From positions 1 through 5,682 of the forward strand of contig JAFCGF010000082.1 in assembly GCA_017608295.1 (NCBI GenBank): DNA of 5,682 nucleotides, read 5' to 3'. A program made the translations under genes and the position numbers. This DNA comes from Candidatus Woesearchaeota archaeon. GTDB lineage: Archaea > Nanoarchaeota > Nanoarchaeia > Woesearchaeales > JAGVZT01. Below are positions 1 through 5,682 of the stretch, in pieces (within the stretch, counting starts at the first letter, position 1; each line of letters opens with the position of its first letter). The notes below the pieces were generated by a model. It saw nothing but the letters and a program-made list of their open reading frames with translations. It did not search any database and was not told the origin of the DNA.

Positions 1-125
1 TTACACAACAGCAATCCTTCTTTAATTCCACTTTCAGAAAGACACTGCCTGATATCAGGAGTAATATTGATCAGTTCCCTGCGATTCCTGGTTTCAAACC
101 ATAATTCTTTTCGGTAAGATTTCAT
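1..125 (-). CDS. yjbQ: YjbQ/UPF0047 family protein, N-terminal part (cut by window edge)
   Basis: This is the first 41 codons of a gene that continues beyond the left edge. An ATG at 125-123 opens a frame with no stop up to base 1. The translation begins [12 protein letters not shown] and goes on with INITPDIR and [10 protein letters not shown]. This closely resembles the start of the small YjbQ (UPF0047) proteins, roughly 130-140 residues long, where the next residues are usually NAMHITASVF. The two leftover bases (AA) fit an Asn codon at that place. The family is annotated as having secondary thiamine-phosphate synthase activity, but its physiological role is poorly defined. The conserved catalytic part lies outside the window, so activity cannot be judged. 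No Shine-Dalgarno is visible before the ATG; the upstream bases are AT-rich. It lies 266 bp downstream of the mutase gene on the same strand and is probably a separate transcription unit unrelated to sugar metabolism. Confidence 0.85.
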   Translation of the reverse strand, partial: MKSYRKELWFETRNRRELINITPDIRQCLSESGIKEGLLLC

Positions 126-213
126 GAGTATTTAAAATTTTGATTGTACCTGACAAATGATGTTTCTTTTGTTCATTTTTCAATAAAAAAAACAAATAGT
201 TTTAAGTTATTTA

Positions 214-237
214 GTCGACTCTGGAGAGTCGACCTAC
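214..237 (-). repeat. REP-like element: GTAG tetranucleotide plus perfect 9-bp hairpin
   Basis: Bases 214-222 (GTCGACTCT) and 225-233 (AGAGTCGAC) are perfect reverse complements separated only by GG. Read on the minus strand, GTAG (237-234) sits directly 5' of this palindrome. A GTAG-type tetranucleotide at the foot of a hairpin is the known design of REP elements mobilised by RAYT (REP-associated tyrosine) transposases. The physical loop would probably be four bases, with an 8-bp stem. The element lies between the mutase and yjbQ. A T8 tract follows on the minus strand at 192-185, about 20 bases past the stem, which is too far for a standard intrinsic terminator. Only one copy is visible, so repeat status is inferred from the architecture. 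It could instead be a lone transcript-end hairpin or an operator. Confidence 0.5.
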
Positions 238-247
238 ATTTTCCGGT

Positions 248-281
248 CCGGTTAATTCATCTCTCAGCCAACCGGCAGATG
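248..281. repeat. Interleaved short inverted repeats next to the REP-like hairpin
   Basis: CCGGTT at 248-253 is the reverse complement of AACCGG at 270-275, giving a 6-bp stem with a 16-base loop. CATCT at 258-262 pairs with AGATG at 277-281. The two pairings overlap and so are mutually exclusive or pseudoknot-like. CCGG also occurs twice in a row at 243-251 (CCGGTCCGG). The stems are short, and chance is a real alternative. This is the most GC-rich patch in an otherwise AT-rich spacer, and it starts ten bases beyond the GTAG hairpin. Confidence 0.25.
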
Positions 282-292
282 GAAATGTAAGT

Positions 293-329
293 TCTTAACT
301 GCATCAACCATTAACTTTTAACAGTTAAC
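293..329 (-). repeat. Degenerate 7-bp tandem repeat (GTTAAnn)
   Basis: On the minus strand the spacer reads as consecutive heptamers: GTTAACT (329-323), GTTAAAA (322-316), GTTAATG (315-309) and GTTGATG (308-302). A CA dinucleotide follows, then GTTAAGA (299-293). Four units are in exact 7-base register and the fifth is shifted by two bases. Another GTTAAC lies nearby at 367-372, inside the perfect 10-bp palindrome GAGTTAACTC (364-373). The array sits 63 bases past the mutase stop codon. It could be a decayed heptameric intergenic repeat. No coding function or recognised binding motif is evident. Confidence 0.4.
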
Positions 330-391
330 CTCTACAAGGCTTGCATAATCTGTGAGGAAATAAGAGTTAACTCCCTTAATTTTATAATTTC

Positions 392-2134
392 TCAACCAAT
401 CTTCAACGATTCAATAATCCCCTCAATTCGATTATCCAGTACTGAATTTACCGCATCAAAATCCGAAACGTTGTTCAGTTCCTCTTTCACACTAAAATAG
501 AATTTTATTTTTGGCTCAGTCCCTGAGGGCCTCATGGATATTTTTGATCCATCCTTTAAAATAAATTGCAGGACATTTGATTTAGGAAGAGTAATATCAT
601 ACTTCAGGTGGGAGAGGAGGTCATAGGTTTGTTGTTTCAGGTAGTCATGGATAAGCATTACAGGAGAGTTATTTATTGTCTCCGGCGGGTTGGATCTGAA
701 TCGGTCCATTATTTTCCGGATCTCATCGGCTCCAGCTTTTCCTTTCTTCACAATATTGAGCAGCTTCTCTTTGTAAATACCATATTTTGCATATATATCG
801 ATTAACAATTCATACATTGACTTCCCCTGGTCTTCAGCCCATGCAGCTATTTCTGCAATCAGAGCACAGGATATTACAGCATCCTTATCGCGGACGAATT
901 CTCCAACCATGTATCCATAACTCTCTTCACATCCGGCGATGAACAGTTTTTTCCCTTCATTCCTCTTAATCAGATCGGCAATGAATTTGAAACCTGTCAG
1001 AACATCAAAATGTTCAATACCATAATCTTCTGCAATTTCGTTTAAAAGGTCCGTTGTAACAATGGTTTTTGCAACGTACTCTTTTCCTGTAAACATACTC
1101 TTTTCCGACCATTTTGTCAGAAGATAATAGATCAATAATGTCGCGGTTTGGTTCCCATTCAAAAGGATGAATTCTCCATCTGGCTTTCTCACGGCGATTC
1201 CTACCCGGTCTGCATCAGGATCTGTTGCCATTACCAGGTCTGCGTTGACACTTTTTGCTTTCCCGATTGCCATAGAGAGAGCCGCAGGTTCTTCAGGATT
1301 GGGTGATACCACTGTTGGGAAATTCCCATCCGGAATATCCTGTTCCGGAATGTTGTAGATATTTGTGAATCCAAAGTTCTTCATTGATGCAGGAACCAGA
1401 TCTACTCCTGTACCATGGATTGGAGTGTAGACGATCTTTAGATCGCTGTTTCTTTTTATTATCTCCGGAGAGAGAGAAAGTGTTTTTACCTCTTTGAGAT
1501 AAAGCGCATCAATTTCTTCACCAATTATTTCGATGTTTTCCTGTGGCCCGCCAAATTTTACCTCATCAATGGATTTGATTTTCTGTACTTCATCAATAAT
1601 ATTGGTGTCATGAGGACTAATTACCTGTCCTCCATCATCCCAGTATGCTTTGAATCCATTATATTCCTTTGGGTTGTGGGAAGCGGTAATTACAATACCG
1701 CTTTGGCAAGTAAAGTATCTGATTGCATATGATAGTTCCGGTGTTGGGCGGAGTGAATCAAATAAAAAAACTTTGATCCCATTTGCTGAAAAGATACCGG
1801 CTGCTGTCTCTGCAAATAGGGGGCTGTTATTTCTTGAATCATATGCTATAGCTGCTTTTATCTTATCCAGGTGACTGAACTGAGAAATCAGGTAGTTGCA
1901 TAATCCCTGGGTAGCCATCCCGACTGTATATATATTCATTCGGTTGGTACCAGCACCCATTATTCCCCGTAATCCACCCGTACCAAACTCAAGGTCCCGA
2001 TAAAATGCTTCAATAAGCTCAGTCTCATTTTCCTCCAGCATATACTTTACCTGGTTCCTTGTTTCTTCATCATAACCTTCAGACAGCCACATTTTGGCTC
2101 TCTTTCGTACCATCTCTAGATCATTCTGTTCCAT
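392..2134 (-). CDS. pgcA: Phosphoglucomutase / phospho-sugar mutase (PgcA-type)
   Basis: This cytoplasmic alpha-D-phosphohexomutase interconverts glucose-6-P and glucose-1-P, the entry point to dTDP- and UDP-sugars. The 580 residues match the length of Bacillus PgcA and the PGM2-like group. The order of hallmarks is complete. The substrate-entry segment FGTGGLRG spans about residues 50-57. The phosphoserine loop TASHNP has the catalytic Ser at 152. The Mg loop DPDADR has Asp305, Asp307 and Asp309. The sugar-discriminating loop GCEESYG is at 401-407, and the phosphate-binding loop RPSGTEPK is at 535-542. The EES-type loop favours glucose over mannose phosphates; the GEMSGH form of AlgC-like mannomutases is absent. 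Some phosphomannomutase activity cannot be excluded. The ATG lies four bases after the rmlD stop with no Shine-Dalgarno, which implies co-transcription and reinitiation. As last gene of the cluster it would feed glucose-1-P to RmlA. No truncation or frameshift is seen. Confidence 0.93.
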   Translation of the reverse strand: MEQNDLEMVRKRAKMWLSEGYDEETRNQVKYMLEENETELIEAFYRDLEFGTGGLRGIMGAGTNRMNIYTVGMATQGLCNYLISQFSHLDKIKAAIAYDSRNNSPLFAETAAGIFSANGIKVFLFDSLRPTPELSYAIRYFTCQSGIVITASHNPKEYNGFKAYWDDGGQVISPHDTNIIDEVQKIKSIDEVKFGGPQENIEIIGEEIDALYLKEVKTLSLSPEIIKRNSDLKIVYTPIHGTGVDLVPASMKNFGFTNIYNIPEQDIPDGNFPTVVSPNPEEPAALSMAIGKAKSVNADLVMATDPDADRVGIAVRKPDGEFILLNGNQTATLLIYYLLTKWSEKSMFTGKEYVAKTIVTTDLLNEIAEDYGIEHFDVLTGFKFIADLIKRNEGKKLFIAGCEESYGYMVGEFVRDKDAVISCALIAEIAAWAEDQGKSMYELLIDIYAKYGIYKEKLLNIVKKGKAGADEIRKIMDRFRSNPPETINNSPVMLIHDYLKQQTYDLLSHLKYDITLPKSNVLQFILKDGSKISMRPSGTEPKIKFYFSVKEELNNVSDFDAVNSVLDNRIEGIIESLKIG

Positions 2135-2138
2135 CGGG

Positions 2139-3014
2139 TCAATATTTTTGTTGGATTTTTTTCATACAAGTGGTTAAACTTTCTCTCCATCCGGGTATCT
2201 GAATCCGGTAATTTGTTTTTATTTTATCTTTATTCATCACACTATATTCAGGCCGGGTAGCTGGTAGTGGATACTCCTCCGTTTTTATCGGGGCTACGCT
2301 GCAATTTCTGTTAGTCATTTCTACTATTGCAGCAGCGAGATCATACCAGGTGCATGATCCTTCATTTGAGTAGTGATAGATCCCTGGTTTTAGGGAGTGC
2401 TCCCCATTTGATATGGTAACAAGGATCTCAAGAATCGCTTTTGCCAGGTCGGCAGCATAGGTTGGTGATCCTACCTGATCGTTCACAACTCGAATGGTTT
2501 CTTCCTGATGGCTAAGTTGGGTGATTTTTTTTACAAAATTGTTTCCATAAGATGAATAAAGCCAGGATGTTCTTATTACCAGGTTATCGTTGTACTGCAG
2601 CACTCGTTCCTCACCTGCTTGTTTTGACTTACCGTACACAGAAAGTGGATTTGGTTCGTCATCTTCGGTATAGGGAGTTTTCTTCCTGCCATCAAAGACA
2701 AAATCGGTTGATATGTGGATCAGCAGGGAGGAATATTGATTTGCCAGTTTTGCCAGTGTTTCAGGTCCTTCAGTATTTATTTTGAATGCCAATTCAGATT
2801 CCGTTTCAGCCTTGTCTACCTGCGTATAGCTTGCACAATTAATTATATAATGTATATGATTATTCTTAATGAAGGTGGAGACTGCTTCTGCAATTGTAAT
2901 ATCCAGTGTATCGATATCGTGAAAATGGAATGTAAAGGCTGGGTAGTGTGAAGCGATCTCTTTAATCTCACTTCCCAATTGCCCATATGAGCCGGTAACA
3001 AGGATATTCATCAT
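2139..3014 (-). CDS. rfbD: dTDP-4-dehydrorhamnose reductase (RmlD/RfbD)
   Basis: This enzyme catalyses the last step of dTDP-L-rhamnose synthesis, the NAD(P)H-dependent reduction of dTDP-4-keto-L-rhamnose in the cytoplasm. It is an extended short-chain dehydrogenase of 291 residues, the usual size. The Rossmann glycine motif TGSYGQLG is at 7-14. The active-site Thr of STDFVFDG is at 103, and the YGKSK motif has Tyr127 and Lys131. The family-typical VNDQVGSPTYAADLA stretch begins at about 177, and a C-terminal RPEYSVM segment aids substrate binding. Two consecutive ATGs (3014 and 3011) are possible starts; homologues usually begin MNILVTG, so the second Met is as likely. A purine-rich AAGAAAGG (3034-3027) lies 12 bases upstream, a long spacing for a ribosome site. 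The gene starts 30 bases after rmlC ends and is followed closely by the mutase. Confidence 0.95.
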   Translation of the reverse strand: MMNILVTGSYGQLGSEIKEIASHYPAFTFHFHDIDTLDITIAEAVSTFIKNNHIHYIINCASYTQVDKAETESELAFKINTEGPETLAKLANQYSSLLIHISTDFVFDGRKKTPYTEDDEPNPLSVYGKSKQAGEERVLQYNDNLVIRTSWLYSSYGNNFVKKITQLSHQEETIRVVNDQVGSPTYAADLAKAILEILVTISNGEHSLKPGIYHYSNEGSCTWYDLAAAIVEMTNRNCSVAPIKTEEYPLPATRPEYSVMNKDKIKTNYRIQIPGWRESLTTCMKKIQQKY

Positions 3015-3044
3015 GTTAGCAATATGCCTTTCTTATTGATTGAT

Positions 3045-3608
3045 CTATTCATCTCCATAGATGAAATTTATTTCGGCCTCATTAAATGTAGGGTGTACCT
3101 GGTCTTTGACTGAAATTATCGCCTCGGACATATCCAGTCCCCAATCGATTTGCAGGAGAGGATCATTATAAATAATTCCCCTTTCGGCTTCAGGGTTATA
3201 GTAATTGTCGCATTTATATAAAACAACAGTGTGCTCACTTAACACTGAAAAACCATGTGCAAATCCGGGAGGGATAAGGAGTTGTTTTTTATTTTCTCCA
3301 CTAAGCTTCATGCCGAGCCATTTACCAAATGTTGGAGAATCTTTTCTAATATCTACTGCAATATCCATGATCTCTCCTTCGAGAACCCGTATTAGCTTGG
3401 TCTGGGCATATGGATCAAGCTGGTAGTGAAGCCCTCGCAGAACTCCTTTGCATGACCGGGATTCATTATCCTGAACAAAAGTAAGGTCAAGGTTATCCTC
3501 TTTGAATTCATTTTTATTGAAACTCTCGAAGAAGTATCCTCTTTCGTCTTCAAACACTCTGGGCTCTATAATTAGCAGGTCAGGTATTTCCGTCTTAATG
3601 ATTTTCAC
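3045..3608 (-). CDS. rfbC: dTDP-4-dehydrorhamnose 3,5-epimerase (RmlC/RfbC)
   Basis: RmlC epimerises dTDP-4-keto-6-deoxy-D-glucose at C3 and C5 to give dTDP-4-keto-L-rhamnose. It is a 187-residue cupin, normal for the family and normally a dimer. Signatures are FEDERGYFFESF (19-30), the strand GVLRGLHYQ with the catalytic base His61, Lys71, and PPGFAHGF with His117. The putative acid Tyr131 lies in YKCDNYY, and Asp169 (KDQVHP) would pair with His61. All expected catalytic residues are present. The start is GTG at 3608-3606: the same frame has a TAA at 3626-3624 and no ATG lies between them. No Shine-Dalgarno is visible. It is separated from rmlA by 138 bp, the widest gap in the cluster, so a secondary promoter there is conceivable. 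Downstream, rmlD follows after 30 bases. Confidence 0.95.
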   Translation of the reverse strand: MKIIKTEIPDLLIIEPRVFEDERGYFFESFNKNEFKEDNLDLTFVQDNESRSCKGVLRGLHYQLDPYAQTKLIRVLEGEIMDIAVDIRKDSPTFGKWLGMKLSGENKKQLLIPPGFAHGFSVLSEHTVVLYKCDNYYNPEAERGIIYNDPLLQIDWGLDMSEAIISVKDQVHPTFNEAEINFIYGDE

Positions 3609-3689
3609 GAGTATAAAATTAAGTTAGACATCTGTTTTTCAATTGATTATACTCAACAGAATTTGGCATTAATAATTCACATACCGTGG

Positions 3690-3741
3690 AACCCTCATAT
3701 TTTGTTCATATCCTTGTTGTGTACTGTTGTGCATGAGGGTT
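3690..3741. repeat. Perfect 9-bp inverted repeat with 34-base spacer in the rmlA-rmlC gap
   Basis: AACCCTCAT (3690-3698) is mirrored exactly by ATGAGGGTT (3733-3741). On the plus strand the pairing could be extended to 13 bp (3686-3745) with two G-U wobbles. On the transcribed minus strand those two positions become A-C mismatches. The minus-strand stem is not followed by a U-run, so it is not a standard intrinsic terminator. The spacer also holds an imperfect 10-base-period direct repeat, TGTTGTGTA at 3715 and TGTTGTGCA at 3725. The right arm ends five bases from the rmlA stop codon. It could be an mRNA-stabilising or attenuating structure, or the remnant of a tiny element. No target-site duplication is visible. 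Confidence 0.4.
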
Positions 3742-3746
3742 TCATC

Positions 3747-4640
3747 TCAAAATCTATTATCCCAGGTTATGATATTTTCACTGGCCAGCTTTTGCAGGTA
3801 CTTGCCATAAAGACTATTTTTATAGGACTCTGCCAGTTTAAGTAATTGTTTTTTGTCAATATACCCTCTTTTATATGCAATTTCTTCAATACAGGATGCT
3901 TTGAGTCCCTGTCTTTGTTCAAGAGTGGCAATAAAATTTGATGCTTGCAGAAGGCTTTCATATGTTCCTGTATCCAGCCAGGCCATTCCTCTACCCATTA
4001 TTTGAACCTGCAATCTACCCTCATCCAGAAATAGCTTGTTCAGATCGGTGATCTCCAATTCCCCCCGGGCTGAAGGGGTAAGCGATTTCGCTTTAACTAC
4101 CACATCGTTACTATAGAAGTATAGCCCGGTAACGGCATAATTCGATTTTGGCCTGGCCGGTTTTTCTTCAATACTTACAGCGATTCCCTTTTCATCGAAC
4201 TCAACTACTCCATAGCGTTGCGGATCATTTACATAATAGCCGAAAACGGTGGCTCCATCTTTAAGTTTCGCTGTTTCCAGAAGGACATTACCAAAACCAT
4301 GACCATAAAAAATATTATCACCAAGTATCAAACAGACATTCTCTTTCCCGATAAAATCCTCTCCGATAATAAACGCCTGTGCCAATCCTTCCGGAGCTGG
4401 TTGAACTGCATATTCAACAGACAAACCAATTTGGTTCCCATTTCCAAATAGTGCCTCGTACAGGTGAATATCCTGGGGGGTGGAAATGATCAATACATCC
4501 CTGATCCCGGCGAGCATTAACACTGAAAGCGGATAGTAGATCATTGGTTTATCATACACAGGGATGATCTGTTTAGAAATGCTCTTTGTTATCGGATATA
4601 AGCGGGTTCCCGCTCCTCCAGCCAGTATTATTCCTTTCAT
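3747..4640 (-). CDS. rfbA: Glucose-1-phosphate thymidylyltransferase (RmlA/RfbA)
   Basis: RmlA condenses glucose-1-P with dTTP to dTDP-glucose and pyrophosphate, the first and normally feedback-inhibited step of dTDP-rhamnose synthesis. The nucleotide-binding signature [11 protein letters not shown] is at 6-16 and [16 protein letters not shown] at 22-37. Metal ligands are Asp108 in LGDN and Asp223 in WLDTGT. EEKP (158-161) and GELEITD (193-199) also match the family. The 297 residues are slightly longer than the common 286-292; the excess is a short tail after the usual YLQKLA ending. The ATG at 4640 overlaps the upstream UXS stop as ATGA, so translation is probably coupled. The C-terminal region is intact, including the helices that form the allosteric dTDP-rhamnose site in homologues. 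No strong ribosome site is seen, in line with coupling. Confidence 0.96.
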   Translation of the reverse strand: MKGIILAGGAGTRLYPITKSISKQIIPVYDKPMIYYPLSVLMLAGIRDVLIISTPQDIHLYEALFGNGNQIGLSVEYAVQPAPEGLAQAFIIGEDFIGKENVCLILGDNIFYGHGFGNVLLETAKLKDGATVFGYYVNDPQRYGVVEFDEKGIAVSIEEKPARPKSNYAVTGLYFYSNDVVVKAKSLTPSARGELEITDLNKLFLDEGRLQVQIMGRGMAWLDTGTYESLLQASNFIATLEQRQGLKASCIEEIAYKRGYIDKKQLLKLAESYKNSLYGKYLQKLASENIITWDNRF

Positions 4641-5575
4641 AATTTCAGAAGCTTTTTAAAATATTCTATGGTCTGTATCAATCCGCTTTTCAGGTCGACA
4701 CCAGGAGTCCAGTTCAGTTTTTTCCGGGCTAAACTGATATCCGGATTCCTTTGCAAAGGATCATCAACCGGTAAGGGTTTAAAGGTTATTCCTGAGTTCG
4801 ATCCGGTAAGTCTCAAAATTTGATCAGCCAGGTCACGGATAGTAATTTCCTGTGGGTTACCAAGGTTTACCGGCTCATTAAGATCATCAGAAGCATTCAT
4901 TAAACGGATCAATCCATCGATCAGATCATCTACGTATTGGAAACTCCTGGTTTGACTTCCATCGCCAAAAATGGATATCTCTTCACCCTTTAGAGCCTGC
5001 ACAATGAAATTTGAGATTACCCGTCCGTCATCCGGATCCATCCTTGGACCGTATGTATTAAAGATCCGTGCAATACGTATGTTAACTCCATTTTGTGTGT
5101 GATAATTAACAAAAATTGATTCAGCACACCTTTTCCCTTCGTCATAACAAGATCTTGTGCCAATTGGATTGACATTGCCCCAATATTTTTCAGGTTGAGG
5201 GTGAACTTCAGGATCACCATATACTTCACTGGTAGATGCCTGCAAAATCTTCGCTTTTATCCGTTTCGCCAAACCCAGCATGTTTATGGCACCCATTACA
5301 GAGGTTTTGATGGTTTTAATAGGATTGAGTTGGTAATGAACTGGTGATGCCGGACAGGCCAGGTTATATATTTCATCTACTTCAGCATAGTATGGAACCG
5401 TAACGTCATGACGGATAAGCTCAAAATAGGGATTATTAAGAAGGTGAACAACGTTGGATCTGTAACCAGTGAAATAGTTATCGATTGAGATCACTTCATT
5501 CCCATCATTTAACAATCTTTCACTCAGGTGTGAACCCAGGAATCCAGCTCCTCCTGTAACCAGTATCCTTTTCAC
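4637..5575 (-). CDS. uxs: UDP-glucuronate decarboxylase (UDP-xylose synthase, UXS)
   Basis: This NAD-dependent extended SDR enzyme oxidises C4 of UDP-glucuronate, loses CO2 and re-reduces to UDP-xylose. The 312 residues cover the whole soluble catalytic domain; no membrane anchor is present. The glycine motif GGAGFLG is at 8-14. [11 protein letters not shown] starts at 72 and NPIKTIKT at 84. The catalytic triad region [14 protein letters not shown] has Thr115, Ser116 and Glu117. YDEGK gives Tyr144 and Lys148, followed by [19 protein letters not shown] (Arg185) and [13 protein letters not shown]. These match UXS of animals, plants and bacteria closely. RmlB and GalE read differently at these places; RmlB has an Asp-Glu catalytic pair instead of Ser-Glu. 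The start is GTG at 5575: the frame has a TAA at 5593-5591 and no ATG in between. The substrate would need a UDP-glucose dehydrogenase, not seen here. It overlaps rmlA by four bases. Confidence 0.95.
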   Translation of the reverse strand: MKRILVTGGAGFLGSHLSERLLNDGNEVISIDNYFTGYRSNVVHLLNNPYFELIRHDVTVPYYAEVDEIYNLACPASPVHYQLNPIKTIKTSVMGAINMLGLAKRIKAKILQASTSEVYGDPEVHPQPEKYWGNVNPIGTRSCYDEGKRCAESIFVNYHTQNGVNIRIARIFNTYGPRMDPDDGRVISNFIVQALKGEEISIFGDGSQTRSFQYVDDLIDGLIRLMNASDDLNEPVNLGNPQEITIRDLADQILRLTGSNSGITFKPLPVDDPLQRNPDISLARKKLNWTPGVDLKSGLIQTIEYFKKLLKL

Positions 5576-5682
5576 TTGTATAAAGTTATATTAAAAACCT
5601 GTATGTTAATTGTTTGGGAAGTGCCATCTATGAAATTCAGTGGCATATGTTGCCTCACAATAATGTTCATTTTCAATGGTGT
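5576..5682. other. Right-edge flank with three competing weak reading frames
   Basis: No gene can be assigned securely. On the minus strand, one frame is open from the edge for 36 codons and stops with TGA at 5574-5572, overlapping the GTG of the decarboxylase as GTGA. A second minus frame is open for 24 codons and ends with TAA at 5608-5606, 30 bases before that GTG. On the plus strand, an ATG at 5630 gives MKFSGICCLTIMFIFNG, which looks like the start of a signal peptide. It is preceded by a purine-rich GGGAAG (5616-5621) eight bases upstream. The first two readings would extend the operon upstream; the last would make UXS the first gene, with a divergent secreted-protein gene only 54 bp away. 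A short TGCCA/TGGCA inverted repeat (5622-5626, 5641-5645) is probably chance. Confidence 0.3.

Noticed and set aside
185..233. Intrinsic terminator made of the 214-233 hairpin plus the T8 tract (minus strand, 192-185)
   Set aside because: About 20 bases separate stem and T-run, whereas intrinsic terminators need the U-run directly after the stem. The GTAG-hairpin reading explains the sequence better.
311..328. Hairpin TTAACT/AGTTAA (311-316 with 323-328)
   Set aside because: The 6-bp stem is almost all A-T and arises from two units of the heptamer array, so it is not treated as a separate structure.
3614..3643. Bacteroidota-like promoter before rmlC: ATTG (3643-3640), 18-base spacer, TAATTTTA (3621-3614)
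   Set aside because: The -7 box departs from the TAnnTTTG consensus at its last base and the -33 element is partial. Transcription would start almost at the GTG. In DNA this AT-rich such matches are common, so it is not listed as a feature.
3663..3845. Plus-strand 60-codon frame across the rmlA-rmlC gap and the rmlA 3' end
   Set aside because: More than half lies antisense to rmlA, it has no ribosome site, and its protein resembles no family. It is a shadow frame. The other plus-strand frames inside the five genes were dismissed for the same reason.
4637..5575. Reading the first SDR gene as RmlB (dTDP-glucose 4,6-dehydratase) or GalE to complete the pathway
   Set aside because: [21 protein letters not shown] and YDEGKRCAE are UXS signatures. 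RmlB needs an Asp-Glu pair at the catalytic site, and GalE has a different C-terminal half.
5622..5645. Inverted repeat TGCCA/TGGCA as an operator upstream of UXS
   Set aside because: Only five perfect pairs with a 14-base spacer, expected often by chance, and possibly inside a coding frame.

Overview
The window is about 5.7 kb of AT-rich bacterial DNA. Every recognisable gene lies on the minus strand, so transcription runs from right to left. It is a nucleotide-sugar supply segment of the kind found in exopolysaccharide, O-antigen or glycan loci. The taxon is inferred, not shown. Clear Shine-Dalgarno sequences are absent before most starts, the base composition is AT-rich, and the Rml proteins and the 580-residue PgcA-type mutase have a familiar style. 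Together these suggest Bacteroidota, perhaps a Bacteroidales or Marinilabiliales relative.

In order of transcription the layout is as follows. (1) 5576-5682 is a short flank with no decisive gene. (2) 4637-5575 encodes UDP-glucuronate decarboxylase (UDP-xylose synthase) and starts with GTG. (3) 3747-4640 is rmlA/rfbA, overlapping the previous stop by ATGA. (4) 3609-3746 is a 138-bp gap holding a perfect 9-bp inverted repeat. (5) 3045-3608 is rmlC/rfbC, also starting with GTG. (6) 2139-3014 is rmlD/rfbD. (7) 392-2134 is a PgcA-type phosphoglucomutase / phospho-sugar mutase, four bases after rmlD. (8) 126-391 is a repeat-bearing intergenic region. (9) 1-125 is the N-terminus of a YjbQ/UPF0047 protein, cut by the left edge.

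The five complete genes form one metabolic theme. The mutase interconverts glucose-6-P and glucose-1-P. RmlA turns glucose-1-P into dTDP-glucose, and RmlC and RmlD complete dTDP-L-rhamnose. The UXS enzyme makes UDP-xylose from UDP-glucuronate, which also derives from glucose-1-P. Two enzymes needed to close these routes are not in the window: RmlB (dTDP-glucose 4,6-dehydratase) and UDP-glucose dehydrogenase. UXS occupies the place where an rmlB could have been expected.

The genes are ordinary, and I found no new biological system. The less explained material is intergenic. At 214-237 a perfect GTAG-plus-hairpin element resembles a REP (RAYT-type) sequence. At 293-329 there is a degenerate 7-bp-periodic GTTAA repeat. 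A spaced inverted repeat lies between rmlA and rmlC.
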